Source: an uncultured Bacilli bacterium
GTDB lineage: Bacteria; Bacillota_I; Bacilli_A; RF39; UBA660
Direction of reading: 5' to 3'
Assembly (NCBI GenBank): GCA_947623735.1
Contig: CANQHE010000008.1
Location: 1 to 40,712, forward strand
Length of the DNA: 40,712 nucleotides
A model generated the notes under the pieces. That model searched no databases. It had not been told where the DNA came from and saw only the letters and a list, made by a program, of their open reading frames with translations. The position numbers and the translations under genes were made by a program. Shown here in pieces: positions 23,084 through 32,083 of this stretch; positions within the stretch are counted from its first letter, which is position 1; every line of letters begins with the position of its first letter.

Positions 23084-25087
23084 CTACAAGATAATATTTA
23101 TTCCTATCGCAAGTATTATTCCCACTACTAAGGGAATTATAAAAGCTAAAAAGGTATAAAAATTACTTCCGGTTTCTTTTTTTATTGTAAGCATTGTTGT
23201 ACTACATGGATAATGAAACATCATTAAAGCTAGAAAAGAAAGAGCAAATTTAACTGTCCAACCATTTAAAACTAAGATATTTTTTAATTCCACCATATTT
23301 TGCATATCAACTAAACTTGAAGTTTTAAGATAACTCATAAGTAAGGCGGGAATGACAATTTCATTCGCCGGAAAACCAAGAATTAAGGAAAGAATTACAA
23401 CCCCATCAACCCCAAGCATCACCCCAACTGGATTAAAAAATTTTATTAAATAATTCATGATTGTAACTCCCCCGACTTTAACATTGGCAACCACCCAAAT
23501 TAATGCTCCCGCGAATATTGCTACTTTAATGGCTCTTTGTAATACAAATATCGCTCTATTTTTAACACTACTTACTATTACTTGGAAAATATTCGGCTTG
23601 CGATATGGCGGAAGTTCTAAAGTAAAACTTGTTGCTTCCCCTCTAAATACTGTTTTCGCTAAAATAAAACTAACCAGAAAAGTAAATAATATCCCGAGCA
23701 ATATAAAACCTGTTAAAATAAGTGCACATATAAAGCTTCCCATTGTTTTATTAAGTCCGACAAAAAACATTGTAATAATAGCAATTAAAGTGGGAAACTT
23801 TCCATTACAGGGCATAAAAGCATTAGTAATTATGGCTATATAGCGTTCATATTTTGAATCAATTATTCTTGCCCCGGTAACTCCAACCGCATTACACCCA
23901 ATTCCCATACACATTGTAAGGGCTTGTTTCCCACAAGCATTACATTTACTAAAAGCCTTATCCATATTAAAAGCAATCCTTGGTAATACTCCTAAATCTT
24001 CTAAAAAAGTAAAAAGTGGAAAAAAAATCATCATCGGAGGCATCATTACTGATACGACCCAATAAAGAGTTTTATAAACTCCATTAACGAGCATTTCTCT
24101 TAAAAAAGGTGGTACTAAAATAAAATCTAAAATCTTTGTAAGTCCCGGTTCTAACGAAGCAAAAAACTTAAATAATAAATCGGAAGGATAATTAGCCCCA
24201 ACAATCGTTATATAAAAAAGAATTAAAAGCATCCCAAGCATAATCGGAATACCCCATATTTTACTTGTCAGTATTTTATCTATCTTTCTCGTTTTTAAAT
24301 CATAATCTTTATTCTTATAACTAACAACATTTTTAAGTTTTAACTTTGCCATTTTATGCATATTTATGACTATTTCTAAAGGTATATCCACATTTTCTAA
24401 AGCCTCTTTAGCCTCTTTCGTTTTCAAGCCTATATCCAATATTTTTCTTTTTCTAAATAAATCCAGATAATGTTTATTCCCCTCTAATATTCTTAAAGCA
24501 ACCCATCTTTTATTACCGTCATAATTTTTAATTTCTTCTTCTACTTTTTCTATTTCTTTATTTAAAATCCCATAATTAATATCTATATAATCATTTTCTT
24601 TTACTTCCTCTATTGCTTTTAATAATTCTTCCAGTCCTTCTTTTTTTCTCGCACTTGTAACTACCACTGGACATCCTAAATTCTTCTCTAATAATTTAAC
24701 ATCAATATTTATGCCTTTTTTTAAGGCTTCATCCCACAAATTTAAAGCCACAACTACTTTTTTACTCATTTCCTGAACTTGCACGACTAAATTTATGCCT
24801 TTTTCTAAACTAGTCGCATCACATACTACTACGGCTACATCAAAATTTCCTTTAAAAATAAAATCAGTTGCTACCATCTCTTCTTTTGATTTAGATATTA
24901 AGGAATAGGTTCCTGGTAAATCAAATATTGTATAATTTACTCCTTCAAATACACATTCACTACTCACATTTTCTACTGTTTTCCCCGCCCAATTTCCGGT
25001 ATGTTCATGATTATTAGTTAAAGCATTATAAATTGTTGACTTCCCGACATTAGGACTCCCAATTAAAGCCACTCTAATCTTTTTCAT
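23084..25087 (-). CDS. feoB: Ferrous iron transporter FeoB
   Basis: 667 residues from ATG 25087, which has GAGG at good spacing; an ATG at 25111 lacks one. The N-terminal G domain has G1 GSPNVGKS at residues 10-17, G3 DLPGTYSL and G4 NLWDE, followed by a helical spacer. The membrane part has two Gate domains, the first with conserved Cys (KCNACGKQALTMCMGIGCNAVG) and NAFMPCNGKFPTL, the second with GFPANEIVIP. It imports Fe(II) using nucleotide hydrolysis. It overlaps feoA by 14 bp. The feo genes face a divergent MntR-type repressor. Confidence 0.96.
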   Translation of the reverse strand: MKKIRVALIGSPNVGKSTIYNALTNNHEHTGNWAGKTVENVSSECVFEGVNYTIFDLPGTYSLISKSKEEMVATDFIFKGNFDVAVVVCDATSLEKGINLVVQVQEMSKKVVVALNLWDEALKKGINIDVKLLEKNLGCPVVVTSARKKEGLEELLKAIEEVKENDYIDINYGILNKEIEKVEEEIKNYDGNKRWVALRILEGNKHYLDLFRKRKILDIGLKTKEAKEALENVDIPLEIVINMHKMAKLKLKNVVSYKNKDYDLKTRKIDKILTSKIWGIPIMLGMLLILFYITIVGANYPSDLLFKFFASLEPGLTKILDFILVPPFLREMLVNGVYKTLYWVVSVMMPPMMIFFPLFTFLEDLGVLPRIAFNMDKAFSKCNACGKQALTMCMGIGCNAVGVTGARIIDSKYERYIAIITNAFMPCNGKFPTLIAIITMFFVGLNKTMGSFICALILTGFILLGILFTFLVSFILAKTVFRGEATSFTLELPPYRKPNIFQVIVSSVKNRAIFVLQRAIKVAIFAGALIWVVANVKVGGVTIMNYLIKFFNPVGVMLGVDGVVILSLILGFPANEIVIPALLMSYLKTSSLVDMQNMVELKNILVLNGWTVKFALSFLALMMFHYPCSTTMLTIKKETGSNFYTFLAFIIPLVVGIILAIGINIIL

Positions 25088-25310
25088 ACTTAACCTCAAT
25101 ATTTCTCGCATCTTTATTTCTAATAGCTATAACCGTATTATTTATTTTATAAGCATGAGGACTTTTAAAAGGACTTAAAAGCACACATTCTACTTTTTCT
25201 CCCGGTATAAATCCTAAATCTAAAAATCTTCTTTTAATTTCTTCTAATCCCTTCACTTTAACAATTATAACTTCTTTATTTAAATCTATTTTATCAAGTG
25301 TTTCCATCAT
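25074..25310 (-). CDS. feoA: FeoA
   Basis: 78 residues with an SH3-like FeoA fold: FLDLGFIPGEKVECVLLSPF and YKINNTVIAIRNKDARNIEV are typical. A small cytoplasmic partner needed for FeoB-dependent iron uptake. Its reading frame overlaps feoB by 14 bp. The AGGAG ribosome binding site lies before the ATG, and the palindromic operator at 25339-25356 overlaps the promoter. Confidence 0.93.
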   Translation of the reverse strand: MMETLDKIDLNKEVIIVKVKGLEEIKRRFLDLGFIPGEKVECVLLSPFKSPHAYKINNTVIAIRNKDARNIEVKYEKD

Positions 25311-25338
25311 TTTATTTCTTCTCCTTTAATATAATTTA

Positions 25339-25356
25339 TTAGTTTCCTTAAACTAA
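25339..25356. promoter_or_regulatory. DtxR/MntR-type operator between feoA and the repressor gene
   Basis: Inverted repeat TTAGTTT-CCTT-AAACTAA, two perfect 7-bp arms, resembling the DtxR/IdeR box TTAGGTTAGCCTAACCTAA. On the minus strand it overlaps the probable -35 (TTAGTT, 17 bp before TATATT) of feoAB. Confidence 0.7.
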
Positions 25357-25395
25357 CAACTACTTTAATATATGATTAAAAAAGGATTGTGTTAT

Positions 25396-25797
25396 ATGGA
25401 TAATAACTTTTATACAATAACTACTTATCTTCATAAAAATAATTTCATTACTTATGCTATGGAAGATTATATTGAAATGCTTTATCGCGAAAACCTTAAA
25501 GAAACACATCTCACTATTACCAAACTAAGTAATTTATTACATATCAAAAAATCATCCTGTAGTAAGATGATTTCTAAACTAAAAAACTATCATATTCTAA
25601 ATCCCGATTTAACTTTAACTAGAAAAGGTTTAAAAATAGGCAAATACTTATACAATAGACATTTAATTCTTACTTCTTTTCTAACTAAATTAAATAAAGA
25701 AAACTTTAAACTCGAACAAGTTGAAAAAATAGAACATTTCATCGACCCTTTAACTTTAAAAAACATTGCTAAACTAACGCATGATATATTCGATTAA
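25396..25797 (+). CDS. mntR: MntR/DtxR-type metal-dependent repressor
   Basis: 133 residues from ATG 25396 (AAAGGA upstream). N-terminal winged HTH, then a metal-binding dimerisation domain. Aligned by eye to B. subtilis MntR, all six metal ligands are present: Asp24, Glu27 (MEDYIEMLY), His89 (NRHLIL), Glu110, Glu113 and His114 (VEKIEH). No SH3-like third domain, as in MntR. Divergence from feoAB and the operator between them suggest it controls iron uptake; whether it senses Mn or Fe cannot be told. Its 3' end overlaps convergent tadC by 24 bp. Confidence 0.88.
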   Translation: MDNNFYTITTYLHKNNFITYAMEDYIEMLYRENLKETHLTITKLSNLLHIKKSSCSKMISKLKNYHILNPDLTLTRKGLKIGKYLYNRHLILTSFLTKLNKENFKLEQVEKIEHFIDPLTLKNIAKLTHDIFD

Positions 25798-26472
25798 AAC
25801 TGGAGCTAAAATAATAAGTAACATAATCGGTACAAAAAATAAAACACTTATAATACTAATCTTTGTGGGTAACTTTGATATTTCAGCTTTAACTCCAAGT
25901 ATTTGTTTTTCTCTTAAAAAATCTATTTGATTATATATTTGACTACATATATCATTCCCATAATTACTAGCTTGTATCATATTAAGTATTGCATTATTGA
26001 TAATCTCACTTGGTATTCTTTTTTTCATCGCTTCTAAACTTTCGGTTAAACTCTTACCCATATCAATTTCATTAAGAGTTCTTTTAAACTCTTTACTAAT
26101 CTCGGAATCTATATTTAAAGTTGTAAGACTAAGAGCTTGTTTTAATCCTCTTCCACTCTCTAAAGTTAAAGCTAAAACTTCAAAAAAGAATAATGCTTCT
26201 TTCTCTAATTTTTTTCCTCTAGCCTTTATAGGATTATCTATTAGTATTTTTTCTAATAAAAGATAAAAGGTAATCGCAATTATTGGGGCTAAAATATAAC
26301 CATAATCAGATAAGAAATAAATCAGTACCCATATTAATATAAACATAACTGCTCTAAAAATCAAAAATGAAGATACTGTAAACGAACAATTTTCTCCCAA
26401 TAACTTTATTTTAGCATCGATTCTTTCAATTATTTTTTTCGGATAAATTTTATAAACTATTCCCTCATTCAT
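25774..26472 (-). CDS. tadC: Tad pilus inner-membrane protein TadC
   Basis: 232 residues; a T2SSF/GspF-type domain with membrane segments near residues 35-75 and a C-terminal pair near 205-230. The cytoplasmic part contains LALTLESGRGLKQAL and AEISKLPTKISIISV, typical for TadC. It forms the platform complex with TadB for pilin assembly. Last gene of the operon; it overlaps tadB by 4 bp. Confidence 0.88.
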   Translation of the reverse strand: MNEGIVYKIYPKKIIERIDAKIKLLGENCSFTVSSFLIFRAVMFILIWVLIYFLSDYGYILAPIIAITFYLLLEKILIDNPIKARGKKLEKEALFFFEVLALTLESGRGLKQALSLTTLNIDSEISKEFKRTLNEIDMGKSLTESLEAMKKRIPSEIINNAILNMIQASNYGNDICSQIYNQIDFLREKQILGVKAEISKLPTKISIISVLFFVPIMLLIILAPVLIEYIMR

Positions 26473-27464
26473 ATTTCTACCTCCAATACTCTTTTAATTA
26501 TTAAGATATAAAGAATGTAAAGAAGGATTGTCAAGATTAAGATTATTATTCCCAAAGTTGTTGTAAATAAAGGTGTAAAGTAACTTGGATTAAGTATAAA
26601 TATAATCATTATAAATAAGAAAGGTAAAACCATTAAAAACTTAAACACAAACTGACTAGATGCGGTTAAACTATTTAATTCATTTTTAAGATTTTTCTTA
26701 TCAAAGAAAGACTTCTCAATAAGGGAAAATACTTTGATAATATCTCCTCCTGTTTTATTAAGTAAAGTTAAAGAAGAAGTAATATATTTCGCATCTTCAA
26801 GTCTTACACGTTCATAAAACCGTTTAAAGACCACATCTAAACTAAGTCCATAAGTAATATCTAAATATATCTTTTTAAATTCATCTTTAATTGGTCCATC
26901 AAGTTCATTTTTTACTATTTCAATCGCTTGCATAATATTTCTTCCACTCTTAAAAGCACTATTCATAATTGTAATCGCGACAAGCAAATCTTCTTCAATT
27001 CTTTTTCTTTTCTTCATGTAAACATAATGTAAAAATACATCTGGAATAAAAAAGCTTACTAAAAAGATTATTAATAAAACCATCAAAGATATTTTTGCTT
27101 TCTCGATAATCATCGAAAGACTTACTAAAATAATAATAGCAAACGCGAGTAAAAACTTCCCCGCCACATAATCTATGCCATCTTTTTTACTTCTTTCTTC
27201 ATAAAGAATATATTTATTATATTTTTCCCCATAATTACTAAATACTACTGATTTCTTCAAATATTTCGCAAGCCATTTATTAATTTTCCAAATAAAACTT
27301 CCTATTCTATCCATTAAGGGAATTTCTTCATCTTCCCTAGAACTTATCGCAAATGGGGCTAATCTTTTTTCTTTTTTTAAAGCATGAGAAAGTTGAAGTA
27401 GATATAAAACTACTCCGATAATTAATAAAATAATTATAGTTTGCAATAATCTAACTCCAACCAT
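26469..27464 (-). CDS. tadB: Tad pilus inner-membrane protein TadB
   Basis: 331 residues with an N-terminal membrane segment, two middle ones near 110-150 and two at the C-terminus. The GspF-like domain includes LLVAITIMNSAFKSGRNIMQAIE and LTLLNKTGGDIIKVFSLIE. It partners with TadC. It overlaps tadC and lies 11 bp after tadA. Confidence 0.88.
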   Translation of the reverse strand: MVGVRLLQTIIILLIIGVVLYLLQLSHALKKEKRLAPFAISSREDEEIPLMDRIGSFIWKINKWLAKYLKKSVVFSNYGEKYNKYILYEERSKKDGIDYVAGKFLLAFAIIILVSLSMIIEKAKISLMVLLIIFLVSFFIPDVFLHYVYMKKRKRIEEDLLVAITIMNSAFKSGRNIMQAIEIVKNELDGPIKDEFKKIYLDITYGLSLDVVFKRFYERVRLEDAKYITSSLTLLNKTGGDIIKVFSLIEKSFFDKKNLKNELNSLTASSQFVFKFLMVLPFLFIMIIFILNPSYFTPLFTTTLGIIILILTILLYILYILIIKRVLEVEI

Positions 27465-27475
27465 TTTATTCCTTT

Positions 27476-28912
27476 CTATTTCGGACCTATGCCCTCATAT
27501 TTTCCTCTATAATAAAGCATCTCTGGCTTTTTTTCCTCCGGTTTCTCTTCATTTAATGGTGATACTTCATCATTTTTATTAAACTTTTCGGGATAGAAAA
27601 TATCTTCAATATCCATCACACCCCGGGCTTTTATTTTCTTATATACTTTAGGTACACCCTTATAAAGTATAAACTCGCCATCAACTTCGCCTTTTTCCGT
27701 TAAACCATGTTGTTTAAAAGCAAATATTTCCTTTAATTTAATTTCATCCCCTGTAAAATCTTCCAACTCGGAAATACTTGTAACTTTTCTTCTCCCATCA
27801 CTCATCCGTTCAATATTAACAACTAAATCAATCGCACTTGTAATATACTCTCTTACTGCTTTAATGGGAATATCAAGCCCTCCCATTAAAACCATTGTCT
27901 CTAATCTATTTAAAGCATCAAGTGGCCCATTCGCGTGCATCGTTGTAAGCGACCCATCATGTCCGGTATTCATTGCTTGTAACATATCAAAGGCTTCTTT
28001 TCCTCTAACTTCACCGACAATAATTCTATCCGGGCGCATTCTAAGACTATTTATTACTAAATCTCTAATGGTAATCTCAGCATTTTCATCATAATTAGTC
28101 CTTCTTGTTTCCAAAGAAATAACATGATTTTGATTTAAACGTAACTCGGCGGCATCTTCAATTGTAATAATTCTTTCATTATCAGAAATAAAACTACTCA
28201 CAATATTAAGTAAAGTTGTTTTCCCACTTCCAGTTCCGCCACATATAATCATATTGCACTTTCCTCTAACCGCGACTTCTAAAAATCGCGCCATATAAGG
28301 TGTAAGTGTTCCAATTCTAATTAATTCATCAATATTATTCATTGATTCTTTAAACTTTCTGATTGTAACAACTGGTCCCTTCGTACTAAGAGGAGGAATA
28401 ACCGCATTAATTCTTGAACCATCAAGTAATCTTGAATCAACCATCGGATTCGCGGCATCAATTGTTCTTCCAAGTGGTCCTATAAGTCTTTGCACTGTTC
28501 TAATAATATGTTCATCATTAATAAATGATACACTTTCATCTTTAGTTAATACTCCATCCATTTCAATATATATTTCATTAGGTGAATTAACCATTATTTC
28601 GGTAATATTATCACTATTTAAAAGTTCGGTAATAGGTCCATAGCCATTAATTTCATTATCAATTAAATTAAATAAATGACTTCTCTCTAAATTTGATAAA
28701 TCATACCCCAAAGTTGCTTTATCTATTTCGGTATTAATCCATTCATTAAGTGATACATTTTGGGGAATTTCATTATCAATTAAAGCTTCAACTATCTCTG
28801 TTCTAAACTTATCTAATAACTTTTTATCTTTAAATATTTCATAATCATTAATACCACTGGCATCTTTACTTTTAAACTTAATATCAAAAGCATCTCTTAA
28901 ACTTTGTTTCAT
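27476..28912 (-). CDS. tadA: Tad pilus assembly ATPase TadA/CpaF
   Basis: 478 residues, a type II/IV secretion ATPase. N-terminal helical domain, then GYGPITELLNSDNITEIMVNSP, Walker A GGTGSGKTT, the Asp box ITIEDAAELRLNQ, Walker B region RMRPDRIIVGEVRGKEAFDMLQ and the His box GSLTTMHAN, each interrupted only by family-typical residues. It powers Tad pilus assembly. The C-terminal 50 residues are a Pro/Glu/Lys-rich tail. It overlaps tadZ by 4 bp. Confidence 0.95.
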   Translation of the reverse strand: MKQSLRDAFDIKFKSKDASGINDYEIFKDKKLLDKFRTEIVEALIDNEIPQNVSLNEWINTEIDKATLGYDLSNLERSHLFNLIDNEINGYGPITELLNSDNITEIMVNSPNEIYIEMDGVLTKDESVSFINDEHIIRTVQRLIGPLGRTIDAANPMVDSRLLDGSRINAVIPPLSTKGPVVTIRKFKESMNNIDELIRIGTLTPYMARFLEVAVRGKCNMIICGGTGSGKTTLLNIVSSFISDNERIITIEDAAELRLNQNHVISLETRRTNYDENAEITIRDLVINSLRMRPDRIIVGEVRGKEAFDMLQAMNTGHDGSLTTMHANGPLDALNRLETMVLMGGLDIPIKAVREYITSAIDLVVNIERMSDGRRKVTSISELEDFTGDEIKLKEIFAFKQHGLTEKGEVDGEFILYKGVPKVYKKIKARGVMDIEDIFYPEKFNKNDEVSPLNEEKPEEKKPEMLYYRGKYEGIGPK

Positions 28913-29673
28913 TTGGCACCATCCTCATTATAAATATCGGTAATAAGTTGCATCATTGTTGTATAATCTTTCTGAAAACTAAGAGGAGCCTTACTATCTA
29001 AAGTAATAATCTTACCACTCATAATAATACTATCGATATTCTTAATATAAAAATCTTTAGATATTACATAATCAACATTACTCTTAATAATATTTTTAAT
29101 ATCATATAAACTAAAATATTTTTTAAAAGGATTTACACTTTCATTTAAAACAACTTTATAATTATTATAATTAATATCTTTTAATATCGCTATTAAACTT
29201 CGCATATTCTTTAAATCCATTGGGTCATTAGTAATCATAAATATTATTTCATCAACTAAATCCATTGTAAGAATATTAAACTCATTCAAAGCATGAGTTG
29301 TATCTATTAAAACAATATCATAATTATATACGGCTTTATCAAGTATTAATTCAATATATTTCGGATTAATTTTACTAGCTTGTCTTGGGTCTTTAGGACT
29401 AGCTAAAATATCAATCGCATCATCATACTTTACAACATAATCTTTAAAATCTTTATAACGATTATTATTATAATCATCAACTAAATTATAAACACTTTTA
29501 GTGGCCTCTAAATTTAGAGCAACTTGAATCCCTCCACTTGCTAAATCAAAATCTATTATTAGTACTTTTTTATTTAAAACTTCACATAATCCGGCGAGAT
29601 TAATCGTGGAAATAGTCTTACCTACTCCCCCTTTAGCACTCGTAATACATATTGATATGCCTTTGTTGTTCAT
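28909..29673 (-). CDS. tadZ: TadZ/CpaE-type ParA ATPase
   Basis: 254 residues, MinD/ParA-like. Deviant Walker A KGGVGKT at residues 14-20 (SAKGGVGKTISTINLAG), Walker A' IIDFDLASGG, Walker B VLIDTTH. It lacks the N-terminal receiver-like domain found in CpaE of other Tad systems. It localises the pilus machine to a pole or patch. Operon position between the pseudopilin genes and tadA supports the role. Confidence 0.88.
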   Translation of the reverse strand: MNNKGISICITSAKGGVGKTISTINLAGLCEVLNKKVLIIDFDLASGGIQVALNLEATKSVYNLVDDYNNNRYKDFKDYVVKYDDAIDILASPKDPRQASKINPKYIELILDKAVYNYDIVLIDTTHALNEFNILTMDLVDEIIFMITNDPMDLKNMRSLIAILKDINYNNYKVVLNESVNPFKKYFSLYDIKNIIKSNVDYVISKDFYIKNIDSIIMSGKIITLDSKAPLSFQKDYTTMMQLITDIYNEDGAK

Positions 29674-29682
29674 AATATCCCT

Positions 29683-30054
29683 CTATTCTATTACTAGTCT
29701 TTTATCCCAATACCCCACTAAATCTATTTTAATTTTATATTTTTTAATACCAATAATCTTCCCAAAAATACTCTCAATCTCCGTTGTTTTTTTAACTCTT
29801 AACTTTTCATCTTCTTCTTTTATCTCTAAATTTTCATCATCTATCTTATTTTTATTAAGTAATTTTTTTGTAAGCGTAACATCTATTCCATCTTCTTTAA
29901 TTGTATCCATCAAGACAGTTTTAACTGTTTCTTTTAATTCATGCTTTTTAGCTATTACCAGTCCTGTATCTACCACTAAAGCGCAAAACCCTAAAATGAG
30001 TGGTATTAATATAATGAATACAATAAGTGTTTGACCCCTTTTATTTCTAATCAT
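29683..30054 (-). CDS. TadE/TadG-like pseudopilin (1)
   Basis: 123 residues. Short basic leader ending in Gly (MIRNKRG, then QTLIVFII...) and a hydrophobic helix at residues 7-29, followed by a small extracytoplasmic domain. Compared with the other pilin-like genes the Glu after the cleavage site is replaced (QTLIV instead of QALVE). Overlaps the upstream pseudopilin gene by 8 bp. Likely a minor pilin of the Tad apparatus. Confidence 0.75.
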   Translation of the reverse strand: MIRNKRGQTLIVFIILIPLILGFCALVVDTGLVIAKKHELKETVKTVLMDTIKEDGIDVTLTKKLLNKNKIDDENLEIKEEDEKLRVKKTTEIESIFGKIIGIKKYKIKIDLVGYWDKRLVIE

Positions 30055-30391
30055 TAATTATACTCCTTGATACTTTAAGAACATAAGGATTATCAAAAAT
30101 TAAATTTAAACCCGGTGTTAAAATATCTATATCTTTTGTTAAAATAACCTCTTTAAATTCGCCATCAACTTTGGTATCTAATTTAATTTTTTCCTCTCCC
30201 AGTTCTAACTTATCTTTAATATCATTATCACTTAAACCCTTATCATATAAAGAAACAACATCACTTATTTCATCTTCCAAAGTAATTTTCGTATAATAAA
30301 TCCGTCCCATATCCATAATACCCATTAAAATTAGTAATAAAATAGGAAGAATTATTACAAACTCAACTAATGCTTGACCTCTTTTCTTCAT
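30047..30391 (-). CDS. tadE: TadE-like pseudopilin (2)
   Basis: 114 residues starting MKKRG then QALVEFVIILPILLLI, with the Gly/Gln cleavage site and Glu at +5 of TadE proteins. One N-terminal membrane helix, then about 80 extracytoplasmic residues. A minor pilin of the Tad system. Follows flp by 26 bp. Confidence 0.85.
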   Translation of the reverse strand: MKKRGQALVEFVIILPILLLILMGIMDMGRIYYTKITLEDEISDVVSLYDKGLSDNDIKDKLELGEEKIKLDTKVDGEFKEVILTKDIDILTPGLNLIFDNPYVLKVSRSIIND

Positions 30392-30417
30392 ATTTCGACC
30401 CCTTTTTTAAGTAAAAG

Positions 30418-30621
30418 TTACTCTTCTTCTTTAATCTCTTCACACTTAGCTTCTCCTGGTTTATCTCCCTTAACATATTTTTCATCAACTAAGCTACAAG
30501 AAGATTTGGTAATCGCATCTTTAAGATACCCACCAAAATAATTAACCAAAGCAATAGCAATAACACTAATAAGTGCAATAATTAGAATGTATTCAACTAA
30601 TGCTTGGCCATCCTTTTTCAT
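30418..30621 (-). CDS. flp: Flp-type major pilin
   Basis: 67 residues from ATG 30621; a GTG-type upstream start at 30639 is less likely because the GGGTG ribosome binding site lies between. Leader MKKDG, then QALVEYILIIALISVIAIAL, the Flp/Fap signature with Glu at +5 and Tyr at +6. The C-terminal tail is longer than in most Flp pilins (about 30 residues, highly charged, two cysteines that could form a disulfide). First gene of the Tad operon. Confidence 0.9.
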   Translation of the reverse strand: MKKDGQALVEYILIIALISVIAIALVNYFGGYLKDAITKSSCSLVDEKYVKGDKPGEAKCEEIKEEE

Positions 30622-30643
30622 AACCTTCACCCTTATCATAATA

Positions 30644-30672
30644 ATGATATAATATTTTCACTAAAAAGTCAA
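30644..30672 (-). promoter_or_regulatory. Promoter of the Tad pilus operon
   Basis: Minus strand TTGACT (30667-30672), 17 bp, TATCAT (30644-30649). Confidence 0.7.
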
Positions 30673-30684
30673 TTTTTAAGCACT

Positions 30685-30724
30685 AAAAAAAGAATAAACT
30701 CCTCTAAAAGATTATTCTTTTTTT
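30685..30724 (-). terminator. Terminator of AAA ATPase 2
   Basis: A 13-bp stem pairing 30685-30697 with 30712-30724 (AAAAAAAGAATAA with its complement), followed on the minus strand by its own T-run. Confidence 0.75.
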
Positions 30725-31931
30725 ATTTTCCTCGAGCATTAATAACGGAAGATATTGGAATAATATAATTTTTCTCATCTAAATGCATTAAATTATCATA
30801 ACAACAAATTAATCCCCCTACTCCAATATCTTTCTTAGTTTTTTCTAAAACTTTAAAATGTTTAATCATTCCTTCATTAGGTAAAGAAGTCTTTTTTATC
30901 TCAAAAGGATAAAGTTTATTATTCATATAAAATATAAGGTCAATTTCAATTTTTTCTTTATCGCGATAATAAGATAAATTTGGTTGTATTCCTCGAGCAT
31001 TATAAGCCTTAACTATTTCACTAACTATATAAGTTTCTAAATAATGTCCAGCATTACTACTTAATTGCAATTCCTTAGCACTTTGCCAACCTGCAAGATA
31101 ACAAGCTAATCCTGTATCCATAAAAATTATTTTAGGAATATGGGTTAATCTTTTTAATTCACTCGACATATAAGGTTCTAATAAATACACTAAACCTGAT
31201 GAAACTAAAATAGATAACCATGCTTTCGCGGTCGGTACACTTATTCCTGAATCTTGCGCTAAAGAAGTATAATTTAATTGTTCTCCAGTTCTTGAAGCCA
31301 CACTTACAATAAATTTTTTAAAAGATTTTACATTATTTATTTTCATAACATCTCTAGCAATATAAGTATCAATATAACCCTGATAATAAATATTATTATT
31401 TATATTAGGAGTATCATATAACGCGGGCATTCCACCTTTATATATAAACTCAAATAAATCATTTACATTAATTTTTTCAGCTTTCTTTAAATTTAGAGGG
31501 TCAAACAAAATCTTATCATCATTCTCCATTAATTCTGAATACATAAAACTATTAAGATTAACAATACCAACACGACCCGCTAAAGACTCACTAACATTTT
31601 TCATTAAATGAAACTGCTGCGAACCAGTAAGCCAATACATCCCATTTTTCTTTTCTTTATCTACATATATTTTGATATAAGAAAACAAATTCGGAGCATA
31701 CTGAGCTTCATCAATAAGAAGTGGTGCTGGATGCTCCTCCAAAAATAATTTAGGGTCATTTATAGCCTGATTTCTAAGAACTTCATCATCTAAAGTTACA
31801 TATTCCATATTATCAGGTTTTAAAGCCAAAAGTAGTGTTGTCTTTCCTACTTGTCGCGGTCCAGTTACCAATAGTACTCTAAATGTTTCATTTATATTTT
31901 TAATTACTTCAGCTGCTTCTCTTTTATACAT
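30723..31931 (-). CDS. AAA ATPase with DUF4143 / PD-(D/E)XK-like C-terminus (2)
   Basis: 402 residues, COG1373 type. Walker A GPRQVGKTT is at residues 24-32, Walker B PLLIDEAQ, sensor LTGSQQ. The C-terminal domain has IEIDLIF and PFEIKKTS, the D...ExK pattern of the PD-(D/E)XK fold. Only distantly like the AAA gene at 10199-11458, yet both have the same three-box promoter design. Both lie next to a module with a lectin-like surface gene and a tandem-HTH gene. Family function unknown. Confidence 0.87.
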   Translation of the reverse strand: MYKREAAEVIKNINETFRVLLVTGPRQVGKTTLLLALKPDNMEYVTLDDEVLRNQAINDPKLFLEEHPAPLLIDEAQYAPNLFSYIKIYVDKEKKNGMYWLTGSQQFHLMKNVSESLAGRVGIVNLNSFMYSELMENDDKILFDPLNLKKAEKINVNDLFEFIYKGGMPALYDTPNINNNIYYQGYIDTYIARDVMKINNVKSFKKFIVSVASRTGEQLNYTSLAQDSGISVPTAKAWLSILVSSGLVYLLEPYMSSELKRLTHIPKIIFMDTGLACYLAGWQSAKELQLSSNAGHYLETYIVSEIVKAYNARGIQPNLSYYRDKEKIEIDLIFYMNNKLYPFEIKKTSLPNEGMIKHFKVLEKTKKDIGVGGLICCYDNLMHLDEKNYIIPISSVINARGK

Positions 31932-31953
31932 ATTATCAACCTCTTTCAGACTT

Positions 31954-31982
31954 ATTATAAGCTAGCACTTTAAAAAAGTCAA
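31954..31982 (-). promoter_or_regulatory. Promoter of AAA ATPase 2
   Basis: Minus strand TTGACT (31977-31982), 17 bp, TATAAT (31954-31959). Confidence 0.7.
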
Positions 31983-32019
31983 GCATATCACTTTAAATTA
32001 GTCAGTACCATCATTTTAA
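31962..32019 (-). repeat. Three 12-bp boxes at 23-bp period upstream of AAA ATPase 2
   Basis: Minus strand boxes TTAAAGTGCTAG (31962-31973), TTAAAGTGATAT (31985-31996) and TTAAAATGATGG (32008-32019), each preceded by a TGACT. Same 23-bp period and same position relative to the -10 as at 11489-11546. Confidence 0.7.
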
Positions 32020-32083
32020 ATTAGTCAAAAATTTTACACATATTTTTTCTAAATTTATGATATAATTAAATAGGTGAAAATAA

